Shown: positions 55,020-63,566, counted from the first letter of the stretch. The stretch is 64,000 nucleotides of DNA from JBKBII01 sp046299415 (GCA_046299415.1 JBKBII010000007.1:113786-177785); one strand, 5' to 3'. Numbers and translations are program-made. The notes: generated by a model from the letters alone, not told the origin.

Positions 55020-56498
55020 TTGGCGTTAACTTTGAAACCTGTCATCGGTCTTGACCCGGAAGCCGCTCTTGTGAATAACTTTTCAAAAAGTCAAGCCCCG
55101 GATCTCGTGCCGGACGTGTCGCAGGCGCCGCAACGGGCACTTTCCGAGGACCATGGGCTTGGACTAAACCAAAGCCCGCGAGTCGGCTTTGTATCGTTGG
55201 GCTGCCCGAAGGCGTTGGTCGATTCAGAACGCATTCTGACTCGGCTGCGCGCCGAGGGGTACGAGATCGCGCCGGATTACGGATCAGCAGACGTTGTTGT
55301 AATCAATACTTGCGGTTTTATCGAGCAGGCGATCGAGGAGTCTCTCGAGGCGATCGATGAAGCGCTGGTCGAAAACGGACGCGTCATCGTCACGGGCTGC
55401 CTCGGCAAGGACGCGGAGCGCATTCAGACGCGTTTCCCGGGTGTGCTGGGCGTATCGGGCCCTGCTGCGTATGACACCGTTCTCGATACGGTTCATAAGC
55501 ATCTGTCACCGCCGACAGGCGCATTCGAATCGTTGATTCCGCCGGGTGGAATCAAGCTGACACCTCGCCACTACGCGTACTTGAAAATTTCGGAAGGCTG
55601 TAACCACCGGTGCAGCTTTTGCATCATTCCCAGTCTGCGCGGAGACCTCGTCAGTCGCCCCATCGGCGCGGTCCTCGATGAGGCCGAGCGATTGTTTGAA
55701 GCGGGCGTTCGGGAACTTCTCGTCGTGTCGCAGGACACGTCGGCGTACGGTGTCGATCTTCGTTTCAAGACGGCGTTTCATGGCGGACGCCCGGTACGCA
55801 GCGATTTCGCCGGGCTTGCGGAAAAGCTTGGTGAAATCGCCGCGCGCCACGACGCCTGGGTGCGCCTGCACTACGTTTATCCGTATCCTCATGTCGACCA
55901 TGTCATCGATATGATGGCGCTTGATCATTGCGGTCTCCTGCCGTATCTCGATATGCCCTTGCAGCATGGCGCGCCGCGGATCCTCAAGGCGATGCGTCGG
56001 CCCGCGGCGGCCGAACGGATGCTGTCGCGGATCGCCGATTGGCGCGCGCGACGCCCTCAGTTGACGTTGCGTTCGACATTCATCGTCGGTTTTCCGGGTG
56101 AGACTGAGGCCGAGTTCGAGGCGTTGCTCGAGTTTTTGCGCGAGGCGCAAATCGATCGAGCCGGCGTCTTCCCGTACTCGCCGGTTGAAGGGGCTGCAGC
56201 GAACGCGCTGCCCGATCCGATCCCCGAGGCAGAAAAAATGGCGCGAGTCGAGGCCTTTTTTGCCGTGCAGGACGAGATCTCGGCGGCACGCCTCGCCGCG
56301 CGAGTCGGCTGCATCGAGCGTGTATTGGTCGATGAAATGCTCGATGACGGCTCCTGCGTCGCACGCTCGCAGCATGAGGCCCCCGAGGTTGATGGCGTGA
56401 TCATCGTGCACGACGTCGATGCTCAGCCGGGTGAGTGGCTCGATGTGCGGATTGTCGGCGCGCGTGAGCACGATCTCGATGCCGTGGAGGCTGTTTGA
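55020..56498 (+). CDS. rimO: Ribosomal protein S12 methylthiotransferase RimO
   Basis: Radical-SAM enzyme that adds a methylthio group to an aspartate of ribosomal protein S12. The N-terminal UPF0004 domain has its three cluster Cys in VSLGCPKALVDSE, VINTCGF and TGCLGK. The radical-SAM CxxxCxxC is EGCNHRCSFCIIPSLRG. A C-terminal TRAM-like domain follows. The extreme start is uncertain: TTG 55020 opens the frame with 492 aa, but GTG 55071, with GGAAG-type sequence upstream, would give 475 aa, nearer the family length (about 440). It is the last host gene before the prophage. Confidence 0.95.
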   Translation: MALTLKPVIGLDPEAALVNNFSKSQAPDLVPDVSQAPQRALSEDHGLGLNQSPRVGFVSLGCPKALVDSERILTRLRAEGYEIAPDYGSADVVVINTCGFIEQAIEESLEAIDEALVENGRVIVTGCLGKDAERIQTRFPGVLGVSGPAAYDTVLDTVHKHLSPPTGAFESLIPPGGIKLTPRHYAYLKISEGCNHRCSFCIIPSLRGDLVSRPIGAVLDEAERLFEAGVRELLVVSQDTSAYGVDLRFKTAFHGGRPVRSDFAGLAEKLGEIAARHDAWVRLHYVYPYPHVDHVIDMMALDHCGLLPYLDMPLQHGAPRILKAMRRPAAAERMLSRIADWRARRPQLTLRSTFIVGFPGETEAEFEALLEFLREAQIDRAGVFPYSPVEGAAANALPDPIPEAEKMARVEAFFAVQDEISAARLAARVGCIERVLVDEMLDDGSCVARSQHEAPEVDGVIIVHDVDAQPGEWLDVRIVGAREHDLDAVEAV

Positions 56499-56756
56499 TC
56501 CAAATGGTGTGTTCCGGGGTGCGAAAGCGATCGTCCATCGCGGCCAAAGGGCGTTCTTTCACCGGCGAACGAGGCGATTCTTCAGCTGTTACCGATCGTT
56601 TTGAGGCTGTGTTGCCACAAAGTTCTCGCAGGCAGGCGCGACCGTTTTGGCTGAATGCGGTACGACAGATGCACTTCGCTCGAGTAACCGCTCAAGTAGG
56701 TCCAAAAACAAGTCTCGTATTGCGTTCTGGCAGGAATTCCGAGCTTGTAGCGTCGC
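56499..56756. other. Region between rimO and the prophage end repeats
   Basis: No supported gene. The host/prophage junction should lie in or near this stretch. Degenerate relatives of the end repeat (TTGCCACAAAG near 56612, TACGACAGAT at 56661) may mark outer transposase sites, but the exact terminus is not identified. Confidence 0.4.
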
Positions 56757-56794
56757 GGATGATTTGCGACAAATTTAGACTTAATTTGCGACAA
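56757..56794 (+). repeat. Mu-like prophage left-end repeats (putative transposase-binding sites)
   Basis: ATTTGCGACAA occurs twice as a direct repeat at 56762-56772 and 56784-56794, 22 bases (about two helical turns) apart. The longer GGATGATTTGCGACAA (56757-56772) reappears exactly inverted at 63882-63897, at the other flank. Paired, inverted multi-site ends are typical of Mu-type transposable phages, in which transposase binds several copies at each end. The truncated transposase gene ends 25 bases inward. Confidence 0.72.
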
Positions 56795-56818
56795 GCATTT
56801 TTCGTGAATATTCGGCCC

Positions 56819-57232
56819 TTAGACGATGGTCCGGTCGTAGCGGCTACGGCGGAGACCGAGGTGTGTGAGGTGTCGCCGGAATTTTGCCTCTAAGGGGATC
56901 ATCCAGCCCCGGTATCGGGCCTCTTGCTCGGTGAGCCGATATGTCTCTGCCATGCTGGGTGGTGACGTCTCTCGGTAAAAGACCACGTAACGTTCCCAAG
57001 CCTCCCCAGGGATCTCGTTCGGTTGCCGGCCCGCGTACCGAGTAGAGAGAGCGTTGGACCAATCCGCGCGGTGATGACCGTGGACCTTCTGGTACCAGCG
57101 GTAGAGAGTCGATGCGTTGGCACCAATCGAAAGTGCTGCCTCGGACCACGCTTTCTTCGCGGGAACACCCTCCTTAATCCGTGCCAAGCCGCGCTCGATG
57201 GCTTTGCAACGATCTTCCAGCGGAATTGCCAT
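56819..57232 (-). pseudogene. N-terminal fragment of a Mu-like DDE transposase
   Basis: The 137-aa product has the DNA-binding N-terminus of Mu-type transposases: a basic helical start (MAIPLEDRCKAIERGL), KKAWSEAALSIGANASTLYRWYQKV (helix-turn-helix), HHRADWSNALSTRYAG, then GEAWERYVVFYRETSPPSM and RGWMIPLEAKFRRHL. Full transposases of this kind are about 600-700 aa; here the frame ends before any DDE catalytic domain, near the end repeats. The ATG has GGGG-type ribosome binding sequence, so a small DNA-binding protein could still be made. It reads toward the prophage end, not away from it as MuA does, which indicates rearrangement. Confidence 0.72.
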
Positions 57233-57334
57233 GACAGCCCCTTCGTTCGTATGCAGCAATCTCGACTGTAGACCGCCGCATTCCCACCGTCGCGCGATTG
57301 CTGGAACGGCCATCAAAGCCCATTCAAACTCCCT

Positions 57335-57682
57335 TTAAAGGGGGATTTCGAAGCCGGCGAGTTCGGCGAGTTGGCCGTGGGTGCGGACGGTGAGGTCGAT
57401 GGTCACCCGACCGGGATGGGCTTCGGCGGCGCGGATGCGGACGACGCGGACGCGGGGCTCCCAGGCGTGGATGGCGACCACGCATTCGTAGTACAGGTCA
57501 ACCAGGAATTCGGGGTTGATGGGTCGGTCGACGAACTCGTGCAGGGCGCTGCCGTAGGTGGGGCGCATCACGCGCTCGCCGCGGCGGGTGGTGAGGATAT
57601 CGAGGATGCTCTGGCGCAGGTGGTCGGCGCCGGTGAGGTCGTCGCCCAGGTGGGCGTGCATGCCGGTGAGGTGAGTAGGCAT
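57335..57682 (-). CDS. Phage baseplate protein, gp25/GpW-like
   Basis: 115-aa lysozyme-like-fold baseplate wedge protein (T4 gp25 / P2 W family). Typical blocks are HLRQSILDILTTRRGERVMRPTYGS and FVDRPINPEFLVDLYYECVVAIHAWEPRV. In complete phages this is followed by baseplate J and tail I genes; here the next thing is the transposase fragment, so the module is cut off. Its start abuts the stop of the D gene (shared base at 57682). Confidence 0.93.
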   Translation of the reverse strand: MPTHLTGMHAHLGDDLTGADHLRQSILDILTTRRGERVMRPTYGSALHEFVDRPINPEFLVDLYYECVVAIHAWEPRVRVVRIRAAEAHPGRVTIDLTVRTHGQLAELAGFEIPL

Positions 57683-58671
57683 CAGAGGCTCTCCGTGCTG
57701 ACGGCTTCGACTTCAGTGGTGTACCCGCCGGCGGCGATGCAGTGTGGCACACGCTCGACGACCCAGGCGGTCTCGGGGATCGGGTCGCGCAGGCCCTCGA
57801 TGGTGAGTCTCGCCCCGGCGCGGATACGCGGGTCTCCGGGCAAGGTGAGAGTGAGCGAGGCGGTGCCGCGCTGGAGCTGGGCGAGCCGGGCGTCGGCCTC
57901 GCGGACGGCCTCGTCGCGGTCGCGGGCGTCGTGCCGCAGGTCGAGTACCGGTCCGTCCGCATCGCCCACGAGCACGGAGATACGGCTCGCCTGGTCAAGG
58001 TCGCGGTACCAGGCGCGCACGGCGCCGTAGCGGGTGCGGCTTTTGCGCCGCCACTGGTAGCGGCTGATCTGGCGGGCGTGCAGGTGGGTCGACGGCGGCA
58101 GCAGCGGGTCCGTGGGGTCGAGCCGCGCGGCATGGGGCCGCAGAATCAGCAGGTCGCCCTCGCAGCGCAGCGTTAGGTCCCATTCGCTGGCGAAGCGGGT
58201 GAGCAACGCCATGTCGCTCTCGCCCACCTGGTCGATGTGCGGGATGGGCCAAGGGCGGATACGTTCGTGTACCCGAGGTTCCAGACCGTGCCGGGTGCAG
58301 ATCGTGTCCACCAGCTCGCCGAGGGTCAGCGCGTGCCAGGCTTCTGCGCGGGGCGCCTTCAGACCCTTGAGCAGGTCGACGCCCTTCGCGCTGACGGTCA
58401 TCCGCAGCGCCGGGCCGGACAGTCCCGCCTCGTCGACCACGAAGTCGCCCATCGTCTCGACGGGACCGCCGGCGTAGCCGAGCATCAGCCGCAGGCGCTC
58501 GCCGTTGTCCGGGAGGATCAGACGGCCGTCGCGATCGTCGAGATCGATCTCGAGGGTGTTGGACTCGACACTCTCGTGATCGACCATGTTCAGGCGCGTG
58601 GTCCGGTCGATGACCTGGACGGTCATTTCGGCCCCGCTGTCGAGCGACATCAGGATGAAGATCGGGCGCAT
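57682..58671 (-). CDS. Phage late control / tail protein D
   Basis: P2 gpD family, a hub component of the contractile tail (gp27-like). ATG 58671 gives 329 aa, the usual size. Blocks include MRPIFILMSLDSGAEMTVQV, LRMTVSAKGVDLLKGLKAPR, HIDQVGESDMALLTRFASEWD and the C-terminal PETAWVVERVPHCIAAGGY. The frame stays open upstream to 58830, but this overlaps gene X. It follows X by two bases, so translation is coupled. Confidence 0.92.
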   Translation of the reverse strand: MRPIFILMSLDSGAEMTVQVIDRTTRLNMVDHESVESNTLEIDLDDRDGRLILPDNGERLRLMLGYAGGPVETMGDFVVDEAGLSGPALRMTVSAKGVDLLKGLKAPRAEAWHALTLGELVDTICTRHGLEPRVHERIRPWPIPHIDQVGESDMALLTRFASEWDLTLRCEGDLLILRPHAARLDPTDPLLPPSTHLHARQISRYQWRRKSRTRYGAVRAWYRDLDQASRISVLVGDADGPVLDLRHDARDRDEAVREADARLAQLQRGTASLTLTLPGDPRIRAGARLTIEGLRDPIPETAWVVERVPHCIAAGGYTTEVEAVSTESL

Positions 58672-58673
58672 GG

Positions 58674-58874
58674 CTACCAGAGGCGGATGCGCGCGCCAGG
58701 CGGCGGCGGCAGGTCGGGTAGCTGGATCACGACCCCGGCCGGGAGCAATGGTGGCTGCGTGGCCAGGTGCGGGTTCGCCTCGAGTACGCGCTCGACGGTC
58801 CGCGCCAGGTGCCCGTAATGGCGCCAGCACACCAGGTCGAGGCGGTCGCGTTCGCGGGTGGTGTATTCGGTCAT
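58674..58874 (-). CDS. Phage tail protein X
   Basis: 66-aa LysM-like tail protein (P2 gpX). The pattern RDRLDLVCWRHYGH, VERVLEANPHLA, LLPAGVVIQLPDLP is characteristic. It lies between U and D as in P2, starting a few bases after the U stop. Confidence 0.93.
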   Translation of the reverse strand: MTEYTTRERDRLDLVCWRHYGHLARTVERVLEANPHLATQPPLLPAGVVIQLPDLPPPPGARIRLW

Positions 58875-58878
58875 GCCG

Positions 58879-59289
58879 TCATCCCAGATCGCGCGCGTAG
58901 CGCTGCAGGCGAAGGGTGAACCGTTGCTCGCCGGGTGCGCCTCGGGTCAGCACGTGGCCCTGCTGTTCCTCGACGCGGGTGATCACCCATTCCCCCAGGA
59001 ACTCGCCGTACCCGGTCACCAGCGGCAGCGGTTCGGCTGCAACGGACTGCGCCGGCGCCTCGCCCATTTCGCGCAGGCGGTCGATCTGGCGCAGCCCGCC
59101 GCGCCACAGCGGCAGCACCTTGCCGGTGAGTGTGATCACGTCGTCGCCGATGCCCGTGAACTGCACCGCCGAGCGGTTCCAGAGGCGCTCCTGTGCCGGC
59201 CAGCGGTACTCCGCCGCGCGGGTCAGTTCCTGGTAGGCCGCGGTGTCGACCGCGAACCTGAACTCGCCGAGTCGCAGCAGCACGTCCAT
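58879..59289 (-). CDS. Phage tail protein U
   Basis: 136-aa P2 gpU-like protein that terminates or stabilises the tail. It starts MDVLLRLGEFRFAVDTAAYQ and contains RWPAQERLWNRSAVQFTGIGDD, ITLTGKVLPLWRGG and VTGYGEFLGEWVITRVEEQQ. The start shares a base with the tape measure stop, as often seen in this gene order. Confidence 0.92.
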   Translation of the reverse strand: MDVLLRLGEFRFAVDTAAYQELTRAAEYRWPAQERLWNRSAVQFTGIGDDVITLTGKVLPLWRGGLRQIDRLREMGEAPAQSVAAEPLPLVTGYGEFLGEWVITRVEEQQGHVLTRGAPGEQRFTLRLQRYARDLG

Positions 59290-61703
59290 CAGTCGAACAG
59301 CCTCCCGCGGCGAGCCAGACCGGCGGCATCGTCGCGCTCGCGCAGTATGGCCTCGACTTCCCGGCGGACCCGTTCGGCAATATCGTCCCCGTCGGCGTTA
59401 CCGTTGACAGTGACGTTGATGGTGATCGCGATCGGGGCCGATGGCGTTAGAGCACCGGGGCCGTGCTCCAGTGGCGCGGCGGACGCGCCCGCTGCCGCGA
59501 CGGCGCCGATCCCGGCGACCAGGGGGCGTCCGAGACCGTGCCCCAGGTTGCCCACGGTCTCGCGAACCACGCGGCTGCCGTGGGAGACACCGGCAGAGAG
59601 CCCGGCGGTCAACTGACCGCCTATCTCCATGAACACGCGCGACGGCGAGCGGATGCCCAGGACATCCTTGGCGCGGTTGACCGCGCCGCCGACGGTGCCA
59701 GTGACGGCGTCGGCGACGCGGCCAGGCGCGCTGATGATGCCGTCTCTCAGGCCGATGGCAATTTCCTTCCCGGCCTCGAACATGCGCCCAGGGACCTCCT
59801 TGAGGTAATCCATCACCGCGTCCCACTGCTCGCGGATCCATTCCAGGGGACTCCAGGACTGGAGCGCGTCGATCAGAGATCGAACAATTGCCATGCCGAC
59901 GGAGCCCAACGCCGCCGGAAGGCGCACAAAGGCGATCAGCATGCGCGTCGGAAACAGGATGATCTCAGCCAACACCTGGCCAAACGCGCGACCCATCGAT
60001 TCGGCGCCATCGCCCACAGCTTCTATTGGCGTTAGCAGGCGGCCGAACCATTCCCAGAGCTGGGTGAGCATAGCCAGTAGCGGTTGCATCGCCAGCGCTA
60101 CGGGCTCCCACGCTTGCGTCAGTGCCTCCAGAACCGGAGCGAACGCGTCCTGCAAACCGATCCAGATCCCGGCGAAAAAGTCGCTGATCGGATCCCAGTA
60201 CTTATAGACGAGCAGTGCGACGCCGGCGATGGCCATGCCGATCCAACCAATCGGAGACAGCAACAGCGTTCGGCTCAGCGCCAAGGCCGCCACCCGCGCG
60301 GCCCGCAGGGCGCCCAGCAGACGGCCCCAGAGCACTACGGCCAACCCGCTCATGGCCCCTCCGTGTACCGCGGTGGCGGCAGCGGCCGCGAGTTGCGCCG
60401 CGCGCCAGACCTTCAGCACCACGACCATGCGCGCAATCCATGCGGCCATCAGGAACAGCCCGCCCACCATCAGGAACACCGGCCCCAGTACCGCGGTGAT
60501 GCCCGCCAGGGCCGCGATGGTCATCATGATGCCGCGCGCCAGGCGCGGGTGTGCGTCGACCCATTCGGTGATGCGGCCCACCAGCGCGGTCACGCGATCG
60601 GTCAGTTCAGCGAGGGTGGGCAGCAGCAAGGTTCCAAGCGCGATGTTCAGGCCCTCGATCGCCGACTGCAGGCGGGTGTTGGCACCCAGCAGATTGTCGC
60701 CCATCGCCTCGGCGACGGCGGCGGCGCGGCCCTCGGCATCGTTGATGCGCTCGATATAGGCGAGGATATCGTCGCCTTCGTTGAGCAGTGTGCCGCTGGC
60801 GGTGGAGGCGATCAGCCCGAACACCTCGCTGATTGATGCGAGCTTCTGGCCGCTGCCCATGCCTTCCATGCCGGCGGCCATGTCGTTCAGGATGTCGGTC
60901 AGGTTGCGCAGGTTGCCGGCGGCATCGACGGTCTCCACGCCCAACTCTGCCAGAATGCCGGCGGCCGCATCGCTGGGCGAGGCGAGGCGCTGCAGCATCG
61001 CGCGCAGCGCGGTGCCGGACTGGCTGGCCTGGATGCCGGCGTTGCCCATCAGGCCGATCATCGCGAGCGTCTCTTCGATCGAAAGTCCCGCCTGCTCGGC
61101 GGTGCCGGACACGTACTTCATCGACTCGCCAATCATGTGGATATCGACGTTCGAGGTGGTCGCCGCCATCACCATCGCATCGGCCACGCGCGTCATCTCG
61201 GATGCCTCCATGCGGAAGCCCGAGAGCACGTTGCTCGCGATGTCGGCCGCCGCGCCCAGCTCGACCTTCCCGGCCCGAGCGAGCGCCAGCATGCTGGGCA
61301 TCGCCTCGATCTGCTGGTTGGCATCGAACCCGGCCTTGGCCAGGAACTCCATGCCCTCGGCGGCCTCGCGCGCGCTAAAGCTGGTGGTGCTGCCGAGTTC
61401 CAATGCCTTTTTGCGCAGCGATTCAAAGGCGTCGTCGGTGATGCCGTCGGTGACCGCGCGCACTCCGGCCATCGCCGCCTCGAACTGCGCGGCCGCCTGT
61501 ACCGGTCCATCCAGTAGCCCGCGGAGCTGGCGCGACACGTGCCCGGCGGCCATGCCCATGCCGGTCAGGTGGGTGCCGATTTCGGCCAGGCGCGCCGCGC
61601 GCTGGTTGATTCCCTCGATCGACTCGCTGACATCCTTCAGTGGCCCCGTCAGGCGATCGGTGGCGGTGAGCAGCACGCCCAGCGTGAGCTGCGCGGCACT
61701 CAC
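59289..61703 (-). CDS. Phage tail tape measure protein
   Basis: 804-aa tape measure protein (TP901-type core). It starts at GTG (61703) with SAAQLTLGVLLTATDRLTGPLKDVS, continues through a long helical region with FEAAMAGVRAVTDGITDDAF, TTSFSAREAAEGMEFLAKAGFD and IGLMGNAGIQASQSGTALRAML, then has several hydrophobic Ala/Leu/Val segments (about residues 395-430 and 490-520), and a C-terminus with GIRSPSRVFMEIGGQL. Its length sets tail length; 804 aa matches P2 (815 aa) and so a tail of roughly P2-like length. The frame is intact. Confidence 0.95.
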   Translation of the reverse strand: MSAAQLTLGVLLTATDRLTGPLKDVSESIEGINQRAARLAEIGTHLTGMGMAAGHVSRQLRGLLDGPVQAAAQFEAAMAGVRAVTDGITDDAFESLRKKALELGSTTSFSAREAAEGMEFLAKAGFDANQQIEAMPSMLALARAGKVELGAAADIASNVLSGFRMEASEMTRVADAMVMAATTSNVDIHMIGESMKYVSGTAEQAGLSIEETLAMIGLMGNAGIQASQSGTALRAMLQRLASPSDAAAGILAELGVETVDAAGNLRNLTDILNDMAAGMEGMGSGQKLASISEVFGLIASTASGTLLNEGDDILAYIERINDAEGRAAAVAEAMGDNLLGANTRLQSAIEGLNIALGTLLLPTLAELTDRVTALVGRITEWVDAHPRLARGIMMTIAALAGITAVLGPVFLMVGGLFLMAAWIARMVVVLKVWRAAQLAAAAATAVHGGAMSGLAVVLWGRLLGALRAARVAALALSRTLLLSPIGWIGMAIAGVALLVYKYWDPISDFFAGIWIGLQDAFAPVLEALTQAWEPVALAMQPLLAMLTQLWEWFGRLLTPIEAVGDGAESMGRAFGQVLAEIILFPTRMLIAFVRLPAALGSVGMAIVRSLIDALQSWSPLEWIREQWDAVMDYLKEVPGRMFEAGKEIAIGLRDGIISAPGRVADAVTGTVGGAVNRAKDVLGIRSPSRVFMEIGGQLTAGLSAGVSHGSRVVRETVGNLGHGLGRPLVAGIGAVAAAGASAAPLEHGPGALTPSAPIAITINVTVNGNADGDDIAERVRREVEAILRERDDAAGLARRGRLFD

Positions 61704-61720
61704 GGCCTATACTCCCGGGT

Positions 61721-61909
61721 ATGCCTGTACTGTTGCTCGGTCATCTGATCACCCTGGTCTGCCTGGTCGGCGTCGCCGGCGTCTGGGGCTGGCTGACCGG
61801 CGCGTGGATCGCCGCGGCGGTCGCGGCGCTGTTGTTGGCGCCGGTGCTCAGTGCCGGGCTGTTCGCGTTGGCGGCGCTCACCGCCCTGTTGCGCCGGCCC
61901 GCGCCTTGA
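61721..61909 (+). CDS. Small hydrophobic protein encoded opposite to the tail operon
   Basis: A 62-aa plus-strand frame with two hydrophobic segments (about residues 3-29 and 30-57) and a basic end LLRRPAP. It fills the otherwise empty 174 bases between the tape measure start and the E' stop, so most of it is not the shadow of another gene. TATACT at 61708-61713 could be a -10 box, but there is no clear -35 or ribosome binding site. If real it may be a moron-type membrane protein. Existence is uncertain. Confidence 0.35.
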   Translation: MPVLLLGHLITLVCLVGVAGVWGWLTGAWIAAAVAALLLAPVLSAGLFALAALTALLRRPAP

Positions 61910-62284
61910 GCACGGCCTCGGCGCGGCGCGTCCATTCGAAGAACTCGGCCGGGTCCATCGCGAGGCCCACGGCCGGTGGCCAGCCGTAGGCGAGCGCCAG
62001 CCGCTCGAGGCCATTGGTTACGCCGCCGGCGTGATCTTCTTTCCCAGCATGGCGCCGACCGCCTCCGACACGGCCACGAAGTCCTCGGCGTCGAGGTCGC
62101 GGATGGTGTCCGGATCTTGCTCGGACAAATCGGCGATCAGCGTGATCGACTTCGCGACATCCTTGTCGCCGGCGCGCTCCATGCGCTCGAGGTCGCGCAC
62201 CTTCGGCCGGCGCAGGTGCAGCACGGACACCTGGGCGCCGGAGACCATCAGGGGGTGTTGCAGTTCGATCGCCTTCTTGCTCAT
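61878..62284 (-). CDS. Tail assembly chaperone E-E' fusion made by -1 frameshift
   Basis: The zero-frame product E (62284-62018, 88 aa, MSKKAIELQHPLMVSGAQ... ending KKITPAA) is the gpE / Mu gp41-like tail assembly protein. Slipping back one base at GGGAAAG continues translation for 53 more codons to a TGA at 61880-61878, adding LERLALAYGWPPAVG and MDPAEFFEWTRRAEAVLKAR, the typical E' extension. The combined product is about 135 aa. Such pairs, one short and one extended, coat the tape measure protein during tail assembly in most long-tailed phages. The gene lies between FII and the tape measure, as in P2. Confidence 0.85.
62018..62284 (-). CDS. Tail assembly protein E (zero-frame product)
   Basis: 88-aa product read without frameshifting. 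The block LRRPKVRDLERMERAGDKDVAKSITLIADL and the helix ending EAVGAMLGKK match the tail assembly protein E / gp41 family. The ATG overlaps the stop of the preceding small gene as ATGA. Confidence 0.9.
   Translation of the reverse strand: MSKKAIELQHPLMVSGAQVSVLHLRRPKVRDLERMERAGDKDVAKSITLIADLSEQDPDTIRDLDAEDFVAVSEAVGAMLGKKITPAA
62039..62045 (-). other. Programmed -1 ribosomal frameshift site GGGAAAG
   Basis: On the minus strand the zero-frame codons CTG GGA AAG contain the heptamer G GGA AAG, a canonical X XXY YYZ slip sequence identical to that used in the phage lambda G/GT tail chaperone. It lies seven codons before the E stop, and the -1 frame is open through the E' extension. Confidence 0.85.
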
Positions 62285-62466
62285 ACGTCTTCCTTCTTCT
62301 TGCGGGTGGTTTTCGGGGCCTGGTCCTCGGCCGGGCGGACCTTGCCGGCGGCGAACAGGAATGCGGCCTGTTGCGGCGAGAGGGTCAGTTCCTCACCGGG
62401 CTGGTGAAGCTTGCGGGCGAACCGTAGCGGGCTCACGACGGTGTAACGGGTGGTGTGGTCGGGCAT
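62281..62466 (-). CDS. Small phage protein between tube and E genes
   Basis: 61-aa polar protein (MPDHTTRYTVVSPLRFARKLHQ..., ending TTRKKKEDV), with an AAGGAG ribosome binding site. Its stop overlaps the E start. Small proteins in this slot occur in Mu-like and P2-like tail operons; the function is unknown. Confidence 0.8.
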   Translation of the reverse strand: MPDHTTRYTVVSPLRFARKLHQPGEELTLSPQQAAFLFAAGKVRPAEDQAPKTTRKKKEDV

Positions 62467-62476
62467 GGGGGTCTCC

Positions 62477-62980
62477 TTAAATGCCGAGTGCCGCGCGGGT
62501 GGCTGCGAGCTGGTCGCGGCCGTCGACGATCAGCACCATGTTTTCGAGATCGGCCTCGAACAGCACCGTGCCCGCCTGCTCGTATTTGGCGTACACGCAC
62601 GACACGGTGCCCTTGATGTTCACTTCCTCGCCGGGCTTCCAGGTCCCCGGCTCGAACTTGGTCAGGTGGCCGCGCATGGTGACCACCACCGCCTGCACCG
62701 CGCCTTCCTCGTTGCAGACCGAGCCCCGCGCCGTCAGCGGCACGGTTTCGCCGCAGACCAGGCCAAAATGCTTGAGCAGCTCGAGGTCGTAGGCGATCAG
62801 CGTGAACGAGGTCTCCAGCTCCTCGAGCTGGCCCATCGGCACCTTCAGGGTCCCGGCCATACCACCGGCCAGGTAGTCGAGTGTCTTGGGGGAAATCTCG
62901 GGCGGATCGAACTCCTTCACCTTGCCCGCGTAGCCGCGCCCGTCCACGAACAGGCTGAAATTGGTGAGCAACTGCTTCAT
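62477..62980 (-). CDS. Phage major tail tube protein FII
   Basis: 167-aa inner tube protein of a contractile tail (P2 FII family). Blocks include NFSLFVDGRGYAGKVKEFDPPEI, YLAGGMAGTLKVPMGQLEELETSF and the C-terminal ENMVLIVDGRDQLAATRAALG. ATG 62980 is preceded by GGAGGTG and overlaps the sheath stop. The frame is complete. Confidence 0.95.
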   Translation of the reverse strand: MKQLLTNFSLFVDGRGYAGKVKEFDPPEISPKTLDYLAGGMAGTLKVPMGQLEELETSFTLIAYDLELLKHFGLVCGETVPLTARGSVCNEEGAVQAVVVTMRGHLTKFEPGTWKPGEEVNIKGTVSCVYAKYEQAGTVLFEADLENMVLIVDGRDQLAATRAALGI

Positions 62981-63555
62981 CAGAACACCTCCGTGAGGTA
63001 GTCATGCACCATGTGGCTGCGGAACTGCACCCGCTCGGCCGGGTACGGCGCGGTGAAGTCGAAATCGAAGTACACCCGGCCTTCGGCGATGTTCTCCGGG
63101 CTGTTCAGGTCCGGGTCGGCCCAGCAGCGGCCGCCGAGGATCGCGCCGACATTGGTCAGCCGCCGCAGGTACGCGTTCACGCTCTCGGTCACATCCGAGA
63201 CATAGGTGCGGGTGATGTTGCGATCGACCGCCCACAGGTGCGCGTGCACCAGCGACTCGTTGATCATGTCGGCGGTGCGGCGCACCGAGAAGAACTGCCA
63301 GCGCGCATCCGAGGTACAGGTGCGGTTGCCCCACAGGCGATAGCCGTCTTCGTAAATGATCGTCGTCACGTGATCCTCGTTCAGGCGATTCGCCTGGGTA
63401 TCGCGATCGTTGAAAGTCCAGACGATGGGTCGCGAGGCCCCGGTGATGCCCTGGATGATGCGGTTCGATGGCGACCACCAGAAGCCGCGCTCGTTGTCGC
63501 TGCGGGCGATCAACCCCGCCACGCGCGCCGAGGCCGGCTCCTCGGCCTCGCCCTG
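62980..63555 (-). pseudogene. C-terminal fragment of tail sheath protein FI
   Basis: About 190 residues match the C-terminal part of contractile sheath proteins: EPASARVAGLIARSDNERGFWWSPSN, EDGYRLWGNRTCTSD, QFFSVRRTADMINESLVHAHLWAVDRNIT, LGGRCWADPDLN and GRVYFDFDFTAPYPAERVQF. Full sheaths are about 390-490 aa. The frame extends upstream to 63645, but the translation there changes abruptly to an Arg/Cys-rich sequence, and a phage gene fragment begins on the other strand. The gene is thus cut at about 63555, and no functional sheath can be made. Confidence 0.88.
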
Positions 63556-63566
63556 ACTCACAGTCT

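Noticed and set aside
60781..61989. 402-codon plus-strand frame opposite the tape measure gene
   Set aside because: Shadow of GC-rich antisense codons; the tape measure protein is clearly the real product.
57335..63555. Functional R-type tailocin
   Set aside because: The sheath gene is truncated, and spike, baseplate J/I, fibre and lysis genes are absent.
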